DNA of 64,000 nucleotides from Aeromicrobium wangtongii (GTDB taxonomy: Bacteria; Actinomycetota; Actinomycetes; Propionibacteriales; Nocardioidaceae): contig NZ_CP102173.1 of NCBI RefSeq assembly GCF_024584515.1, forward strand, positions 1,798,001-1,862,000. Direction: 5' to 3'. The notes beneath the pieces are model-generated. The model made no database searches and was not told where the DNA came from. It was given only the letters and a program-made list of their open reading frames with translations. The position numbers were made by a program, and so were the translations under genes. Below are positions 24,877 to 34,915 of this stretch, in pieces (the stretch's first letter is position 1; each line of letters starts with the position of its first letter).

Positions 24877-26451
24877 GTGCCGCCCTCCGAGAAGCTGTCC
24901 TGGTTCCTGACTGCGGCGGAGCGCGGCAACCCCCGCACCCGCATCGACGCGGATCACCCGGGTGACCAGGCGTGGACCACGGGCAACGTCGTCCGTCCTC
25001 TCGTGCACGGCCGGACCTACTTCGCCGAGCTGTTCGAGCGCATCGAGGCGACCCGCGCGGGGGACCTCATCTACTTCACCGACTGGCAGGGCGATGCCGA
25101 CGAACGGCTCACCGGCGAGCCCGGCAGCGAGGTCGTCGAGGTGCTGGGGCGAGCGGACGAGCGGGGCGTGGACGTGCGCGGCCTGGTGTGGCGATCACAT
25201 TCCGAGGCGCTCGGATTCTCCTCCGGCGAGAACCGCCGACTCGGCAAGGAGCTGCAGGACCGCGGGGCCGAGGCCCTGCTGGACATGCGCGTGCGGATGG
25301 GTGGCTCGCACCACCAGAAGATGGTGGTCATCCGGCACCGCGACGACGCCAGCCGCGACATCGCGTACGTCGGCGGCATCGACCTGTGCCACTCGCGCCG
25401 CGACGACGCCGACCACGCAGGTGATCCCCAGGCGCTGCAGCTGGCCGCCGAGTACGGCTCGACCCCACCGTGGCACGACCTCCAGGCCGCGATCTCCGGG
25501 CCCGCGGTCCGCGACGTCGAGACGGTGTTCCGCGAGCGCTGGCAGGACCCGACGCCGCTGAGCCGCAGCCCGATCAACCTGCTCGCGGACGTGGTGCGGC
25601 GCCTCGACCGCAGCCCCGATCCGCTGCCCGAGCAGCAGCCCGCCCCGCCGGCGGTGGAGGGTGGCACCCATGCCGTCCAGCTGCTGAGGACGTACCCCGA
25701 CCTGCGCCTGGGCCGGGACTACGACTTCGCCCACGGCGGTGAGCGCAGTGTCGCCCGCGGCTACAGCAAGGCCATCGGAAACGCCCGCCGCCTGGTCTAC
25801 GTCGAGGACCAGTACCTGTGGGGCACCCGCATCGGTGACGTGTTCACCCGCGCCCTGCACGACAACCCGGACCTGCACGTCATCGTCGTCGTGCCGATGC
25901 ACCCCGACAAGGAGGGGTTCAACCGGACCGCACAGCTGCTCGGCCGGCGCCGGGCGATGCTCGAGATGTTGGGAGCCGCCCCCGACCGGGTCGCCGTCTA
26001 CGGCATCGAGAACCATGCGGGGACTCCGGTGTACGTCCACGCCAAGACCTGCATCGTCGACGACACGTGGGCCACGATCGGCTCGGACAACTTCAACCGG
26101 CGCTCGTGGACGCACGACTCCGAGCTGTCCGCCGCCGTCGTCGACCTGGCCGAGGAGGGATCGTTCGCGCAGTACCTGCGCCTGACGCTGGCCGCCGAGC
26201 ACCTCGACCGCGACGACGTGCGCGACTGCGCCGATCCGTCGGTCATGTTCGAGACGTACGCGCGTGTCGCAGCCGATCTCGACCGCTGGCACGCGAGCGG
26301 ACGAGTGGGCGTCCGGCCGGCCGGACGTCTCCGCCGCCTGGAGCCGCCCCGGCTCGGTCCGGTCCAGCGTCTCCTCGCGGCGATCCCGTACCGGGTGGTG
26401 CACGATCCTGACGGACGGCCGCGGCCCATCCGCGGCACCGATCGGTTCTGA
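24877..26451 (+). CDS. Phospholipase D-like protein with two HKD motifs
   Basis: A 524-residue protein starting with GTG 24877 (GGGG about 10 bases upstream). It has two catalytic HKD repeats: SHHQKMVVIRHRDD (about residue 145) and VHAKTCIVDDTWATIGSDNFNRRS (about residue 388). The arrangement and length match bacterial phospholipase D / cardiolipin-synthase-like enzymes that hydrolyse or transfer phosphatidyl groups. No signal peptide is visible, so it is probably cytosolic or membrane-associated. It follows the aquaporin closely and may help remodel the membrane under the same stress. Confidence 0.85.
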   Translation: MPPSEKLSWFLTAAERGNPRTRIDADHPGDQAWTTGNVVRPLVHGRTYFAELFERIEATRAGDLIYFTDWQGDADERLTGEPGSEVVEVLGRADERGVDVRGLVWRSHSEALGFSSGENRRLGKELQDRGAEALLDMRVRMGGSHHQKMVVIRHRDDASRDIAYVGGIDLCHSRRDDADHAGDPQALQLAAEYGSTPPWHDLQAAISGPAVRDVETVFRERWQDPTPLSRSPINLLADVVRRLDRSPDPLPEQQPAPPAVEGGTHAVQLLRTYPDLRLGRDYDFAHGGERSVARGYSKAIGNARRLVYVEDQYLWGTRIGDVFTRALHDNPDLHVIVVVPMHPDKEGFNRTAQLLGRRRAMLEMLGAAPDRVAVYGIENHAGTPVYVHAKTCIVDDTWATIGSDNFNRRSWTHDSELSAAVVDLAEEGSFAQYLRLTLAAEHLDRDDVRDCADPSVMFETYARVAADLDRWHASGRVGVRPAGRLRRLEPPRLGPVQRLLAAIPYRVVHDPDGRPRPIRGTDRF

Positions 26452-26616
26452 CGGGGCGCGACGGGTTCTCACAAACGTCCGCGACACCCTCGCGCGGCGG
26501 CTGCATCGTCCCGCCGGGTGTGATTCACTCCACAGACACGCGTCGTGCGCGTCCCGGACGCCTTGGGACGCCATCGTGTGCCCGTCCCACCCCGGGGACG
26601 AGAACGGGAGAATGCA

Positions 26617-27738
26617 GTGAAGCGAACTGTCCGAAGCGCCGCCCTCATCATCTCCGCCGTGGCGGTCAGCCTCGGTGCTGCCGCCTGCGGCGGACCGCCG
26701 GACAAGGACTCCGGCAGCGACACCAAGGCGTCCAGCGCGACGTCGGCGAAGGACCTCGGCGGCATGGACGCGCTGGTCAAGGCCGCCAAGAAGGAGGGCC
26801 AGCTCAACGTCATCGCCCTGCCGCCCACCTGGGCCAACTACGGCAAGATCATCGACGCGTTCGAGGACAAGTACGACATCAAGATCAACTCCGCGCAGCC
26901 CGATGCGGCCAGCCAGGACGAGATCAACGCCGCCAACACGCTCAAGGGCACCAAGCGCGCCCCCGACGTGTTCGACCTGGGCCAGTCCGTCGCCCTGGCC
27001 AACACCTCGATGTTCGCGCCCTACAAGGTGGCGACGTTCGACTCGATCCCCGAGGAGTTCAAGGACCCCGACGGCACCTGGGTCAACGACTACGGCGGAT
27101 TCATGTCGATCGGCTTCGACACCACGAAGGTTCCCGAGGTCACGGGTATCGACGACCTGCTCGGCTCGGAGTTCAAGGGCAAGGTCGCGCTCAACGGTGA
27201 CCCGACGCAGGCCGGCGCCGCCTTCAGCGGGGTCGTGATGGCGTCGATCGCCAACGGCGGATCGGCCGACGACATCGCCCCGGGTGTCAGCTACTTCGAG
27301 AAGCTCAAGAAGGCCGGCAACTTCCTGCCGGTCGACCCGACCCCGGCCACGATCGAGTCGGGGCAGACGCCCGTCGTGATCGACTGGGACTACACGAATG
27401 CCGCCGAGACGGCCAAGCTGCCGTCCTGGAAGGTCGTCGTGCCCGAGGGCGCGGCCGTCGGCGGCTACTACTACCAGGCGATCAACAAGGACGCCCCCCA
27501 CCCGGCGGCCGCCCGCCTGTGGCAGGAGTTCCTGTACTCCGACGAGGGACAGAACCTCTACCTGGGCGGTGGCGCACGCCCCGTGCGTGCCGATGCGATG
27601 AAGGCCGACGGCACCCTGGACGAGGCGCTCTACGCCAAGCTGCCCGAGGTGCAGGGCGACCCGGTCCTGCTGACCGAGGAGCAGACCAAGACGGCGGCCG
27701 ACTACCTCTCGAAGAACTGGTCCAAGGTTGCCGGCTGA
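26617..27738 (+). CDS. ABC importer substrate-binding lipoprotein (polyamine/iron/AEP type)
   Basis: A 373-residue periplasmic-type binding protein starting with GTG after GGGAG. The lipobox LGAAAC places the lipidated Cys at about residue 24. The fold is of the PotD/AfuA/PhnS class (LNVIALPPTWANYGKIIDAFEDKYDIKIN, PDVFDLGQSVA, EFKGKVALNGDPT). It is the first gene of a four-gene importer. The class carries spermidine/putrescine, Fe3+ or 2-aminoethylphosphonate; the sequence does not tell which. Confidence 0.85.
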   Translation: MKRTVRSAALIISAVAVSLGAAACGGPPDKDSGSDTKASSATSAKDLGGMDALVKAAKKEGQLNVIALPPTWANYGKIIDAFEDKYDIKINSAQPDAASQDEINAANTLKGTKRAPDVFDLGQSVALANTSMFAPYKVATFDSIPEEFKDPDGTWVNDYGGFMSIGFDTTKVPEVTGIDDLLGSEFKGKVALNGDPTQAGAAFSGVVMASIANGGSADDIAPGVSYFEKLKKAGNFLPVDPTPATIESGQTPVVIDWDYTNAAETAKLPSWKVVVPEGAAVGGYYYQAINKDAPHPAAARLWQEFLYSDEGQNLYLGGGARPVRADAMKADGTLDEALYAKLPEVQGDPVLLTEEQTKTAADYLSKNWSKVAG

Positions 27739-27748
27739 TCGATCGACG

Positions 27749-28603
27749 GTGAGCCGAAGAGTCCGGCGCCTGGCCCCCGCACTGGGCCTGGTGCCGTTCT
27801 TCGGCTACCTGACGATCTTCCTGCTGATCCCCACGGGGGCCGTCGTGGTCGGGGCGTTCGTCGAGCAGGACCGGGCCAGCCTGTCCAACATCCGCGCTCT
27901 CGGCGACGAGGTCGTGCTGCGCACGCTGTGGCACAGCGTCGTGCTGTCGGCCGAGAGCGCCGTCGTCGGGGCGGTGCTGGGCGGCCTGTTGGCCTATGCG
28001 GTGGTCACCGGCCGGCCCGATGGCCTGCTGCGCCGATCGGTGACCAGCGCCTGCGGGGTGCTGGCCCAGTTCGGCGGCGTCACGCTCGCCTTCGCCTTCA
28101 TCGCGACCCTCGGCTTCTCCGGCGTCGTCACCGAGGCCGGACGCGATCTGCTGGGCATCGACCTGTTCGGCAGCGGCTGGTTGTTCGGGCTCAAGGGCCT
28201 GACGCTGGTCTACACCTACTTCCAGATCCCCCTGATGGTGATCGTCTTCCTGCCCTCGCTGGACGGCATGCGCGTCCAGTGGCGTGAGGCGGCCGAGAGC
28301 CTGGGCGCGTCGACGTGGCAGTTCTGGCGGTACATCGCCGGGCCGCTGCTGCTGCCCGCCTTCCTCGGCTCGACGCTGCTGCTGTTCGCCAACGCCTTCG
28401 CGGCCTACGCCACGGCAGCGGCGCTGGTCAGCCAGGGAAGCCCGATCCTGCCGCTGCTGATCCGCAACGCCCTGACCAGCGAGATCGTGCTGGGCCAGAG
28501 CCACCTGGCCTTCGCGCTGGCACTCGACATGATCGTCGTGGTCGTCATCGTGATGACGCTGTACGCCTTGCTCCTGCGCCGGACGTCGAGGTGGCTGCGA
28601 TGA
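27749..28603 (+). CDS. ABC importer permease 1 (PotB-like)
   Basis: A 284-residue inner-membrane permease with six hydrophobic segments and the EAA loop EAAESLGASTWQFWRYIAGPLLLPAF, which contacts the ATPase. The start is uncertain: GTG 27749 follows the binding-protein stop by 10 bases, and TTG 27728 inside that gene is an alternative with AAGG next to it. The stop overlaps the next start (ATGA), showing tight coupling. Confidence 0.85.
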   Translation: MSRRVRRLAPALGLVPFFGYLTIFLLIPTGAVVVGAFVEQDRASLSNIRALGDEVVLRTLWHSVVLSAESAVVGAVLGGLLAYAVVTGRPDGLLRRSVTSACGVLAQFGGVTLAFAFIATLGFSGVVTEAGRDLLGIDLFGSGWLFGLKGLTLVYTYFQIPLMVIVFLPSLDGMRVQWREAAESLGASTWQFWRYIAGPLLLPAFLGSTLLLFANAFAAYATAAALVSQGSPILPLLIRNALTSEIVLGQSHLAFALALDMIVVVVIVMTLYALLLRRTSRWLR

Positions 28604-29451
28604 GCACCGCACGCGTCCGCGCCCGCCGGCGGCTGCAGGCGTTCCGCATCGCCGTCTTCGCGGTGCTGGGCCTGTTCTTCCTGATCCCGCTCGGTTCGAT
28701 GGCGGCCTACAGCGTGCGGGTGCCCGGCGGCGGCCGGACGCTGGAGTTCTGGAAGCAGCTGGGCCAGGACCCCGACCTGCGCAGCGCGATCGTGACCTCG
28801 CTCGAGCTCGCATTCCTCACCGTCGTGCTGATGCTGGTGCTGCTGGTCCCGACGATGATCTGGGTGCGGCTGCGGGTGCCACAGATGTCGCGGATCGTGG
28901 AGTTCCTGTGCCTGCTGCCCCTGACGATTCCCGCGATCGTGCTGGTCGTCGGGCTCAAGGGCGTCTACGCGTGGGTGACCTACTTCTTCGGCGACACCAG
29001 CCTGACGCTGACCTTCGCCTATGTCGTGCTGGTGCTGCCGTACGCGTACCGGGCCATCGACGCCGGGCTCGCCTCGATCGACGTGGTCACCTTGTCCGAG
29101 GCCGCCCGCAGCCTGGGGGCGAGCTGGTTCACCGTGATCACCCGCGTCATCGTGCCCAACATCGGCGCGGCGCTGCTGTCCGCGGCCTTCGTGTCGGTGG
29201 CCCTCGTGCTGGGCGAGTTCACGCTGGCGTCACTGCTGAACTACACGAATCTGCAGGTGGTCATCAACCTGCTGGGCAAGAGCGACAGCCAGACGTCCGT
29301 GGCGGCCTCGCTGGCCTCGCTGGTGTTCGCCTTCCTGCTGCTGATCGCGTTGTCGTTCGTCGGACGTCGCCGCGGCGCGCGCCGCGCGAGCCGCGATCTC
29401 GTGCCGGCGCCGCAACCATCCATGACGCAACCATCCAAGAAACGGGGCTGA
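28600..29451 (+). CDS. ABC importer permease 2 (PotC-like)
   Basis: A 283-residue permease whose ATG overlaps the previous stop. It has six TM helices and the EAA motif EAARSLGASWFTVITRVIVPNI. It pairs with permease 1 to form the membrane channel. The C-terminus is basic and Pro-rich and ends three bases before the ATPase gene. Confidence 0.87.
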   Translation: MSTARVRARRRLQAFRIAVFAVLGLFFLIPLGSMAAYSVRVPGGGRTLEFWKQLGQDPDLRSAIVTSLELAFLTVVLMLVLLVPTMIWVRLRVPQMSRIVEFLCLLPLTIPAIVLVVGLKGVYAWVTYFFGDTSLTLTFAYVVLVLPYAYRAIDAGLASIDVVTLSEAARSLGASWFTVITRVIVPNIGAALLSAAFVSVALVLGEFTLASLLNYTNLQVVINLLGKSDSQTSVAASLASLVFAFLLLIALSFVGRRRGARRASRDLVPAPQPSMTQPSKKRG

Positions 29452-29454
29452 CCC

Positions 29455-30525
29455 ATGACCGCGACGACAGAGGCTGCACGGGCGGGCCTGGAGATCCGGT
29501 TGGAGGACCTGCGCCGAAGCTTCGGGGGCGTGACAGCGCTGGACGGAATGTCCCTGTCCCTGGCGCCCGGCGAGCTGGTCGCGCTGCTGGGACCGTCCGG
29601 CTGCGGAAAGACCACGGCCCTGCGGATCGTGGCCGGGCTCGACGAGCCCGATGCGGGCCGGGTCGTCGTGGGTGACCGCGACGTCACGGACGTCCCCGCC
29701 AGCAAGCGCGACATGGGCATGGTGTTCCAGGCCTACAGCCTGTTCCCGCACATGACGGCGCAGCAGAACGTGGAGTTCGGGCTCAAGCTGCGTGGCCACG
29801 ACGGCCGCAGGCGGCGGGCCCGCGCCACCGAGGTGCTGGAGCTCGTCGGCCTGTCGGCCCACAAGGACAAGTACGCCAGCCAGATGTCCGGCGGGCAGCA
29901 GCAGCGTGTCGCGCTGGCCCGTGCCCTGGCGATCGAGCCGTCGGTCCTGCTGCTGGACGAGCCGCTGTCGGCGCTGGACGCCAAGGTGCGCGCCCAGCTG
30001 CGGGACGAGATCCGCCGGGTCCAGCTGGAGGTCGGCACCACGACGTTGTTCGTGACCCACGACCAGGAGGAGGCCCTGGCGATCGCCGATCGGGTCGGGG
30101 TCATGAACCAGGGCCGGCTCGAGCAGCTGGATGCGCCCGAGGTCCTCTACTCACGACCCGCCAGCGCATTCGTGGCGTCCTTCGTGGGCCTGATGAACCG
30201 GGTCCCGTGCCAGGTGCGCGACGGACGGGCCGAGGTGCTGGGCCGGCGGGTGAGCACCCTCGCCGGCTCGATCGACAGCGGCAGCGGTGTCGCGCTGGTC
30301 CGGCCGGAGCAGCTGACGATCATCGACCAGCCGGGCGGCAGCCCGGGCGCCGTCGTGCACCTGAGCTTCCTCGGCTCGTACTCGCGCATCACGGTCCGAC
30401 GTCCCGACGGGACCGAGCTGCTCGTGCAGGTTCCGGCATCGACCGCTCCGACGCTGCGGGTGGGCAGCACCGTCTCGGTGAGCCTGCTGGCCACGGACGT
30501 GCTGGTGTCCGCCGCCGATGTCTGA
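29455..30525 (+). CDS. ABC importer ATPase (PotA/FbpC-like)
   Basis: A 356-residue ATPase. Walker A is GPSGCGKTT, the Q-loop is MVFQAYSLFPHMT, the signature is MSGGQQQR, Walker B is LLLDEP and the switch His is in FVTHDQEEAL. A C-terminal TOBE domain (about residues 280-350) is typical of the CUT1/PotA/iron class. It powers the importer encoded by the three preceding genes, all overlapping or within 10 bases of each other. Confidence 0.92.
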   Translation: MTATTEAARAGLEIRLEDLRRSFGGVTALDGMSLSLAPGELVALLGPSGCGKTTALRIVAGLDEPDAGRVVVGDRDVTDVPASKRDMGMVFQAYSLFPHMTAQQNVEFGLKLRGHDGRRRRARATEVLELVGLSAHKDKYASQMSGGQQQRVALARALAIEPSVLLLDEPLSALDAKVRAQLRDEIRRVQLEVGTTTLFVTHDQEEALAIADRVGVMNQGRLEQLDAPEVLYSRPASAFVASFVGLMNRVPCQVRDGRAEVLGRRVSTLAGSIDSGSGVALVRPEQLTIIDQPGGSPGAVVHLSFLGSYSRITVRRPDGTELLVQVPASTAPTLRVGSTVSVSLLATDVLVSAADV

Positions 30526-30661
30526 CGACGTCGGCGACCCGCCCGCGACCTCTGCGAGCCTAGGGAGCATGGTCCTCGCGCTAGGGGTCGCTCTCCTCTG
30601 AGAGCCGGGTCGCGGTCCCGCATACGTTCGAGGTCCTGCTCACTGCACAGGGGGATCAACG

Positions 30662-32944
30662 ATGTCTGTGGCGCGTGGTGGCGACATGGGGCCTCAGGGA
30701 ACTGCGCTGAGCTGCATGGTGTCGGCTGCACCGGCCGGACCCGGACTGGATGCCCTCCTTGACGGCAAGCTCTCAGTGCCCGGACGTCGTCCCGGCCTCG
30801 TGACCCGGGCGGCGCTGGCGGACACGGCGTGGGACACCGAGGCAGCCACTGTCGGCGTCACCGCGCCGGCAGGCTACGGGAAGTCGACGCTGTTGATCGA
30901 ACGGGCCCACGTCGAGCGTCGGAAGGTCGGGTGGATCTCGCTCGACGCGATCGACGACCATCCGAGCACGCTGCTCTTCTTGCTCGCGTCGGCATTCGAG
31001 CGAGCGGTTCCGGGGCAGAGCGGTCTCGCCGCCGCCATCAGCGGCATGGGCGCCGCCACGCTGCGGTGTGGCGCCCCGCGTCTCGCGGCGGCGTTCCGAC
31101 AGGCCCCGGCCCCGTTCGTCCTCCTGATCGATGACCTGCACGAGGTCACGTCGTCCGACTGCCATGACGTCTTGGGTGACGTGCTGGGAGCGGTACCTCC
31201 GGGCTGTCAGGTGGTGACGGCCAGCCGGCACGAGCAACCGCATCTTGCTCGCCTGCGCGTGGCAGGAGGCGTGGTCGAGCTCGCAGCCCGGGATCTCACC
31301 CTCGACGCGGCTGCGGCCGTGCGGATCTTCGCCACGGCCGGGGTCGCGATCGATCTGCCCCGCGCACATGAGGTGGTCGAACGGACCGAGGGCTGGCCGG
31401 CAGGGCTTCAGCTGGCGGCTCTCGTCGCGGGTGAGGAGGAGGACGGTGCGCCGGGTGTGACCGGGACGGACCGCTACGTCTCGGACTACTTGGAGCGCGA
31501 GGTCTTCCGGCGGCTCGAGCCGGCCGAGCAACGATTCCTACGCCGCACCGCCGTTCTCGACGAGCTGCACGGCCCGCTGTGCGATGTCGTCCTGGGGGAG
31601 CCGGACACCCAGGACCGCCTGCGAAACCTAGAGGCGGCGAGTGCCTTCCTCGTGCCGTTGGACCGGCGCAGGGAGTGGTACCGCTGCCACACCCTCTTCC
31701 GTGAGTTCCTGCTCGGTGAGCTTCGTCGGCACGAACCTGCGCTGATCGAGAAGCTGAACCTGCGGGCTGCGGACTGGTTCGAGTCCCACGACGCACCGGC
31801 TGCGGCGGTGGAGCACCTCCTGGCCACACACGAGCAGCGCAGGTGCACCGAGCTGGTCACCGAGCTCGTGCAGTCCGAGTACGGGAGTGGACACGCATCG
31901 ACAGTCCAACGGTGGATGAAGACGCTCGGCGACTCCGCGATCGAGGCGTACCCGCCACTGGCGGTCCTGGCGGGGTGGGTCGCTGCGTGGGAGGGCGGGA
32001 CCGTCGAGGCGCTGCGGTGGGCGGCGGTGGCGGACGACGCCTTCGATTCCTTGGCGAGGACCGACCGGAGGGCGTCCTTCGCAGCCTCCCGATCGGTGCT
32101 GCGGGCCATGATGTGTGCCGGGGGTCACGAACAGATGGTGGCCGACGCCGAGCTCGCCACAGGGGACGAGGAGTGGGGAGCGTGGCGCCCATCCGCCCTC
32201 TGCGTCCTCGCGGAGGCCCGCCTGCTCGCCGGCGAGCAGGCTCGAGCCGAGATGCTGTTCGAGGACGCGTCGCGGGTCGGGCTCGCGATGGGCGACTCGG
32301 TCCCGGTCGCCCTCAGCGAGTCGGGCCTGGCCCTCATCGCGATGGATGATGGTCGCTGGGACGAGGCATCCGCGCACGTCGAGCTTGCGCTGAGCACGAT
32401 CGAACAGCACCACCTGAATGACTGTGCGATCAGTCTGATGCCCTGTGCGGTCGCGGCTCGACTCGCCGTGCACCGGGGGGACCTGACGCAGGCCGACCTC
32501 CAGATCGCGCGCGGCATGAGGGTCAGGTCGGCGTCCACGTTCGTGTTCCCGTGCCTCGCGACGAGGGGTCGACTCCAGCTCGCCCGGGCGTGCTGGACCC
32601 GCGGTGACCACGAGGGCGCCAGGGTTCTTCTGCGGGAGATCGACGATGTCCTCCGACGCCGTCCGGGGCTGGGAACGCTGGTCGGGGAGATCGCCGCGTT
32701 CCGTGAGATGACGACGTCGGCGACGCCCGGGGCCGCGCCCCGTGGGGCGGCTCTGACCCCGGCCGAGCTGCGCGTCCTTCCGTATCTCCAGACTCATTTG
32801 CGGATCGCCGACATCGCTCAACGCCTCCACGTGTCTCGTAACACCGTCGCGACCGAGGTCTCAGCGGTGTATCGCAAGCTCGGCGTCACCTCGCGAGGCG
32901 AGGCAGTCAGTCAGGCGACGCTGCTGGGCCTGTTGGGAGGGTGA
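30662..32944 (+). CDS. LuxR-family ATP-binding regulator (LAL/MalT-like)
   Basis: A 760-residue transcription activator. The N-terminal STAND-type NTPase has Walker A APAGYGKST (about residues 68-76) and Walker B FVLLIDDLHE. A long helical TPR-like middle follows, then a C-terminal LuxR HTH (LTPAELRVLPYLQTHLRIADIAQRLHVSRNTVATEVSAVYRKLG, about 695-750). AGGGGGA precedes ATG 30662. It converges with the gad operon across a perfect bidirectional terminator, so it may control gad or be unrelated; the effector is unknown. Confidence 0.85.
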   Translation: MSVARGGDMGPQGTALSCMVSAAPAGPGLDALLDGKLSVPGRRPGLVTRAALADTAWDTEAATVGVTAPAGYGKSTLLIERAHVERRKVGWISLDAIDDHPSTLLFLLASAFERAVPGQSGLAAAISGMGAATLRCGAPRLAAAFRQAPAPFVLLIDDLHEVTSSDCHDVLGDVLGAVPPGCQVVTASRHEQPHLARLRVAGGVVELAARDLTLDAAAAVRIFATAGVAIDLPRAHEVVERTEGWPAGLQLAALVAGEEEDGAPGVTGTDRYVSDYLEREVFRRLEPAEQRFLRRTAVLDELHGPLCDVVLGEPDTQDRLRNLEAASAFLVPLDRRREWYRCHTLFREFLLGELRRHEPALIEKLNLRAADWFESHDAPAAAVEHLLATHEQRRCTELVTELVQSEYGSGHASTVQRWMKTLGDSAIEAYPPLAVLAGWVAAWEGGTVEALRWAAVADDAFDSLARTDRRASFAASRSVLRAMMCAGGHEQMVADAELATGDEEWGAWRPSALCVLAEARLLAGEQARAEMLFEDASRVGLAMGDSVPVALSESGLALIAMDDGRWDEASAHVELALSTIEQHHLNDCAISLMPCAVAARLAVHRGDLTQADLQIARGMRVRSASTFVFPCLATRGRLQLARACWTRGDHEGARVLLREIDDVLRRRPGLGTLVGEIAAFREMTTSATPGAAPRGAALTPAELRVLPYLQTHLRIADIAQRLHVSRNTVATEVSAVYRKLGVTSRGEAVSQATLLGLLGG

Positions 32945-32955
32945 CCCCCGGCGGC

Positions 32956-33003
32956 CACATCGACAGTGGGTCGGTCAGCCTCGACCGACCCACTGTCGAT
33001 GTG
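32956..33003. terminator. Perfect 21-base bidirectional terminator hairpin
   Basis: Arms 32956-32976 and 32983-33003 pair perfectly over 21 bases around the loop AGCCTC. It lies between the stop of the LAL regulator and the stop of gadB and can end both transcripts. The arms are longer and cleaner than the other hairpins in the window. Confidence 0.8.
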
Positions 33004-33009
33004 CTCCCA

Positions 33010-34398
33010 TCAGTGGTGGAAGGCGGTTCCCTCCTCGGCCGTCAGCGACTCCTTGGGTCCGTGCTTGTCGAGCATCGCCAGCGACCGGCGGTAGTCATCG
33101 AGCAGCAGCGAGGCCATGTCCCGGCTGAAGTCGTGACGCACCAGGATGCGCTGGATGGCCAGGTCCTCCCGATCGGGGGGCAACGTGTAGGCGGGAACCT
33201 GCCAACCGCGAGTGCGTAGCCGATCGGCCAGGTCGAACAGGTTGAATCCGTGGTCGATGCCCTCCTTGAGCTTCCAGGTGAGTCCCGGGATGCCGCCGCG
33301 GCCGTCGTAGATCATCTCGAACGGACCCATCTGGGCGATCTCGTCGGCGAGGTACCGCGCCGTCTCGTAACCCGCTTGGTGGATCTTGCGGTAGCCCTCA
33401 CGGCCCAGCCGCAGGAAGTTGTAGTACTGCGCGACGATCTGCCCGCCGGGGCGCGAGAAGTTCAGCGCGAACACGGCCATGTCGCCGCCGAGATAGTTGA
33501 CGTGGAAGACCAGGTCGTCCGGCAGCTCCTTGGCATCTCGCCACACGACCCACCCCACGCCCAGCGGCGCCAGGCCGAACTTGTGCCCCGAGGCGTTGAT
33601 CGACTTCACGCGCGGCAGGCGGAAGTCCCAGACCAGGTCCGGCTCGACGAAGGGGGCGATGAATCCGCCGCTTGCCCCGTCGACATGCATCGGGACGTCG
33701 AGGCCGGTGTCCTCCTGGAGCTTGTCCAGCGCCGCTGCGACGTCTGCCACGGGCTCGTACTGGCAGGTGAACGTGACACCCAGCGTCGGGACGACGCCGA
33801 TCGTGTTCTCGTCGACGCGCTTGAGCACTTCCTCGGGGTTCATGAGCAGACGGTCTCCCTCCATCGGGATCTCGCGGTGCTCGATGTCCCAGTAGCGGGT
33901 GAACTTGTGCCAGCAGATCTGGACCGGGCCGGTGACCAGATTGGGCCGGTCGGTGGACTTGCCCTCGGCACGTCGGCGCTCGCGCCACTTCCACAACAGG
34001 GCCATCCCGCCGAGCATCGCCGCCTCGCTCGACCCGGTGGTGGAGGTGCCCATCGTGTCTTCTGCTTCGGGGCTGTTCCAGAGGTCGGCAAGCATGTGTA
34101 CGCACCGGGCCTCGAGCTCGGCGGTCTGGGGATATTCGTCCTTGTCGATCATGTTCTTGTCGACCGACAATGCCATCAGCTCGTCGATCTCGGGCTCGAC
34201 CCACGTCTGGCAGAACGTCGCCAGGTTCTGGCGCGAGTTCCCGTCGAGCATCAGCTCATCGTGCACGACCTGATAGACGTGCCGCGCCACGTGCTCGTCC
34301 GCGGGGAACCGGTACTTGGGCATCGGGACCGACAGGTCAGTCGAGGCGAAGACATCGTCCTCAAGAGCTCCGCGGATCGAATTCTTGTTGTGCAGCAT
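33010..34398 (-). CDS. gadB: Glutamate decarboxylase
   Basis: A 462-residue PLP enzyme that converts glutamate and a proton to GABA and CO2. The cofactor lysine is in [18 protein letters not shown] (about residue 273). Other group II decarboxylase blocks are [34 protein letters not shown] and [15 protein letters not shown]. The C-terminus ends in AFHH, like the His-containing tail that closes the active site at neutral pH in E. coli GadB. It is the last gene of a gadC-lipoprotein-gadB operon, which suggests a complete glutamate-dependent acid-resistance system. Confidence 0.93.
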   Translation of the reverse strand: MLHNKNSIRGALEDDVFASTDLSVPMPKYRFPADEHVARHVYQVVHDELMLDGNSRQNLATFCQTWVEPEIDELMALSVDKNMIDKDEYPQTAELEARCVHMLADLWNSPEAEDTMGTSTTGSSEAAMLGGMALLWKWRERRRAEGKSTDRPNLVTGPVQICWHKFTRYWDIEHREIPMEGDRLLMNPEEVLKRVDENTIGVVPTLGVTFTCQYEPVADVAAALDKLQEDTGLDVPMHVDGASGGFIAPFVEPDLVWDFRLPRVKSINASGHKFGLAPLGVGWVVWRDAKELPDDLVFHVNYLGGDMAVFALNFSRPGGQIVAQYYNFLRLGREGYRKIHQAGYETARYLADEIAQMGPFEMIYDGRGGIPGLTWKLKEGIDHGFNLFDLADRLRTRGWQVPAYTLPPDREDLAIQRILVRHDFSRDMASLLLDDYRRSLAMLDKHGPKESLTAEEGTAFHH

Positions 34399-34469
34399 GG
34401 ATGTTGCTCCTCGAGTCAGCGCATGGATGCGCGGTTGGTTGGGTGCGGTGGCGGTTGGTGCTCGTCTGG

Positions 34470-34910
34470 CTATGAGGTCGGGATGGTGTCGTCCGTTTCC
34501 AGCTCACCGAGCACGTTGCGCAGCGAGCCGGCCTTGTCCGGGCAGTAGGTGGCGACCACCGCGATGTCATAGGCGACGACGCTGGGGTCGAGCCTGACTC
34601 GGCGCAGGTTTAGGGAGTTGCTGCCGAACTGGGACAGCGACAACTTGTGCTGAAGCTCGTCCACGTTCTTGCAGCTCACCCCGCCGTCGGTGCCGTAGAG
34701 AGCCGTGGCGGTTTCCTGGTCGACCGGGGGGAGCTCGAGCCGGGCAAGCTTGGCGTTGAGCTCGTCGGCGAGCCGTTCGGCTCGGGCGCTGCCGGGGTCG
34801 CTCGCTGTCCCCGCAGGCGTGCACGCGGAGAGCCCGATACCCAGTGCCGCCGCCACCATCACCGTGCGCAGCCAGGTCATATGAGTGGGAGCTGATCGTT
34901 TGGCGGTCAT
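34470..34910 (-). CDS. Lipoprotein inside the gad operon
   Basis: A 146-residue lipoprotein with the signal [20 protein letters not shown] (lipobox LSAC) preceded by a short basic segment. The mature part is helical at first ([19 protein letters not shown]) and then has two Cys, in [15 protein letters not shown] and [12 protein letters not shown], that could form a disulfide. ATG 34910 has AGGAGG ten bases upstream, placed inside the gadC stop region, so it is coupled to gadC. I know no such component of standard gad systems; the family is unrecognised. It faces the outer side of the membrane, next to the antiporter. Confidence 0.7.
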   Translation of the reverse strand: MTAKRSAPTHMTWLRTVMVAAALGIGLSACTPAGTASDPGSARAERLADELNAKLARLELPPVDQETATALYGTDGGVSCKNVDELQHKLSLSQFGSNSLNLRRVRLDPSVVAYDIAVVATYCPDKAGSLRNVLGELETDDTIPTS

Positions 34911-34915
34911 CGGAC

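Noticed and set aside
25195..27501. A 768-codon open frame on the minus strand
   Set aside because: It is antisense to the phospholipase D-like and ABC binding-protein genes, whose domains are clear. The translation is rich in Arg/Gly/Val/Asp without domains, as expected from high-GC codon bias.
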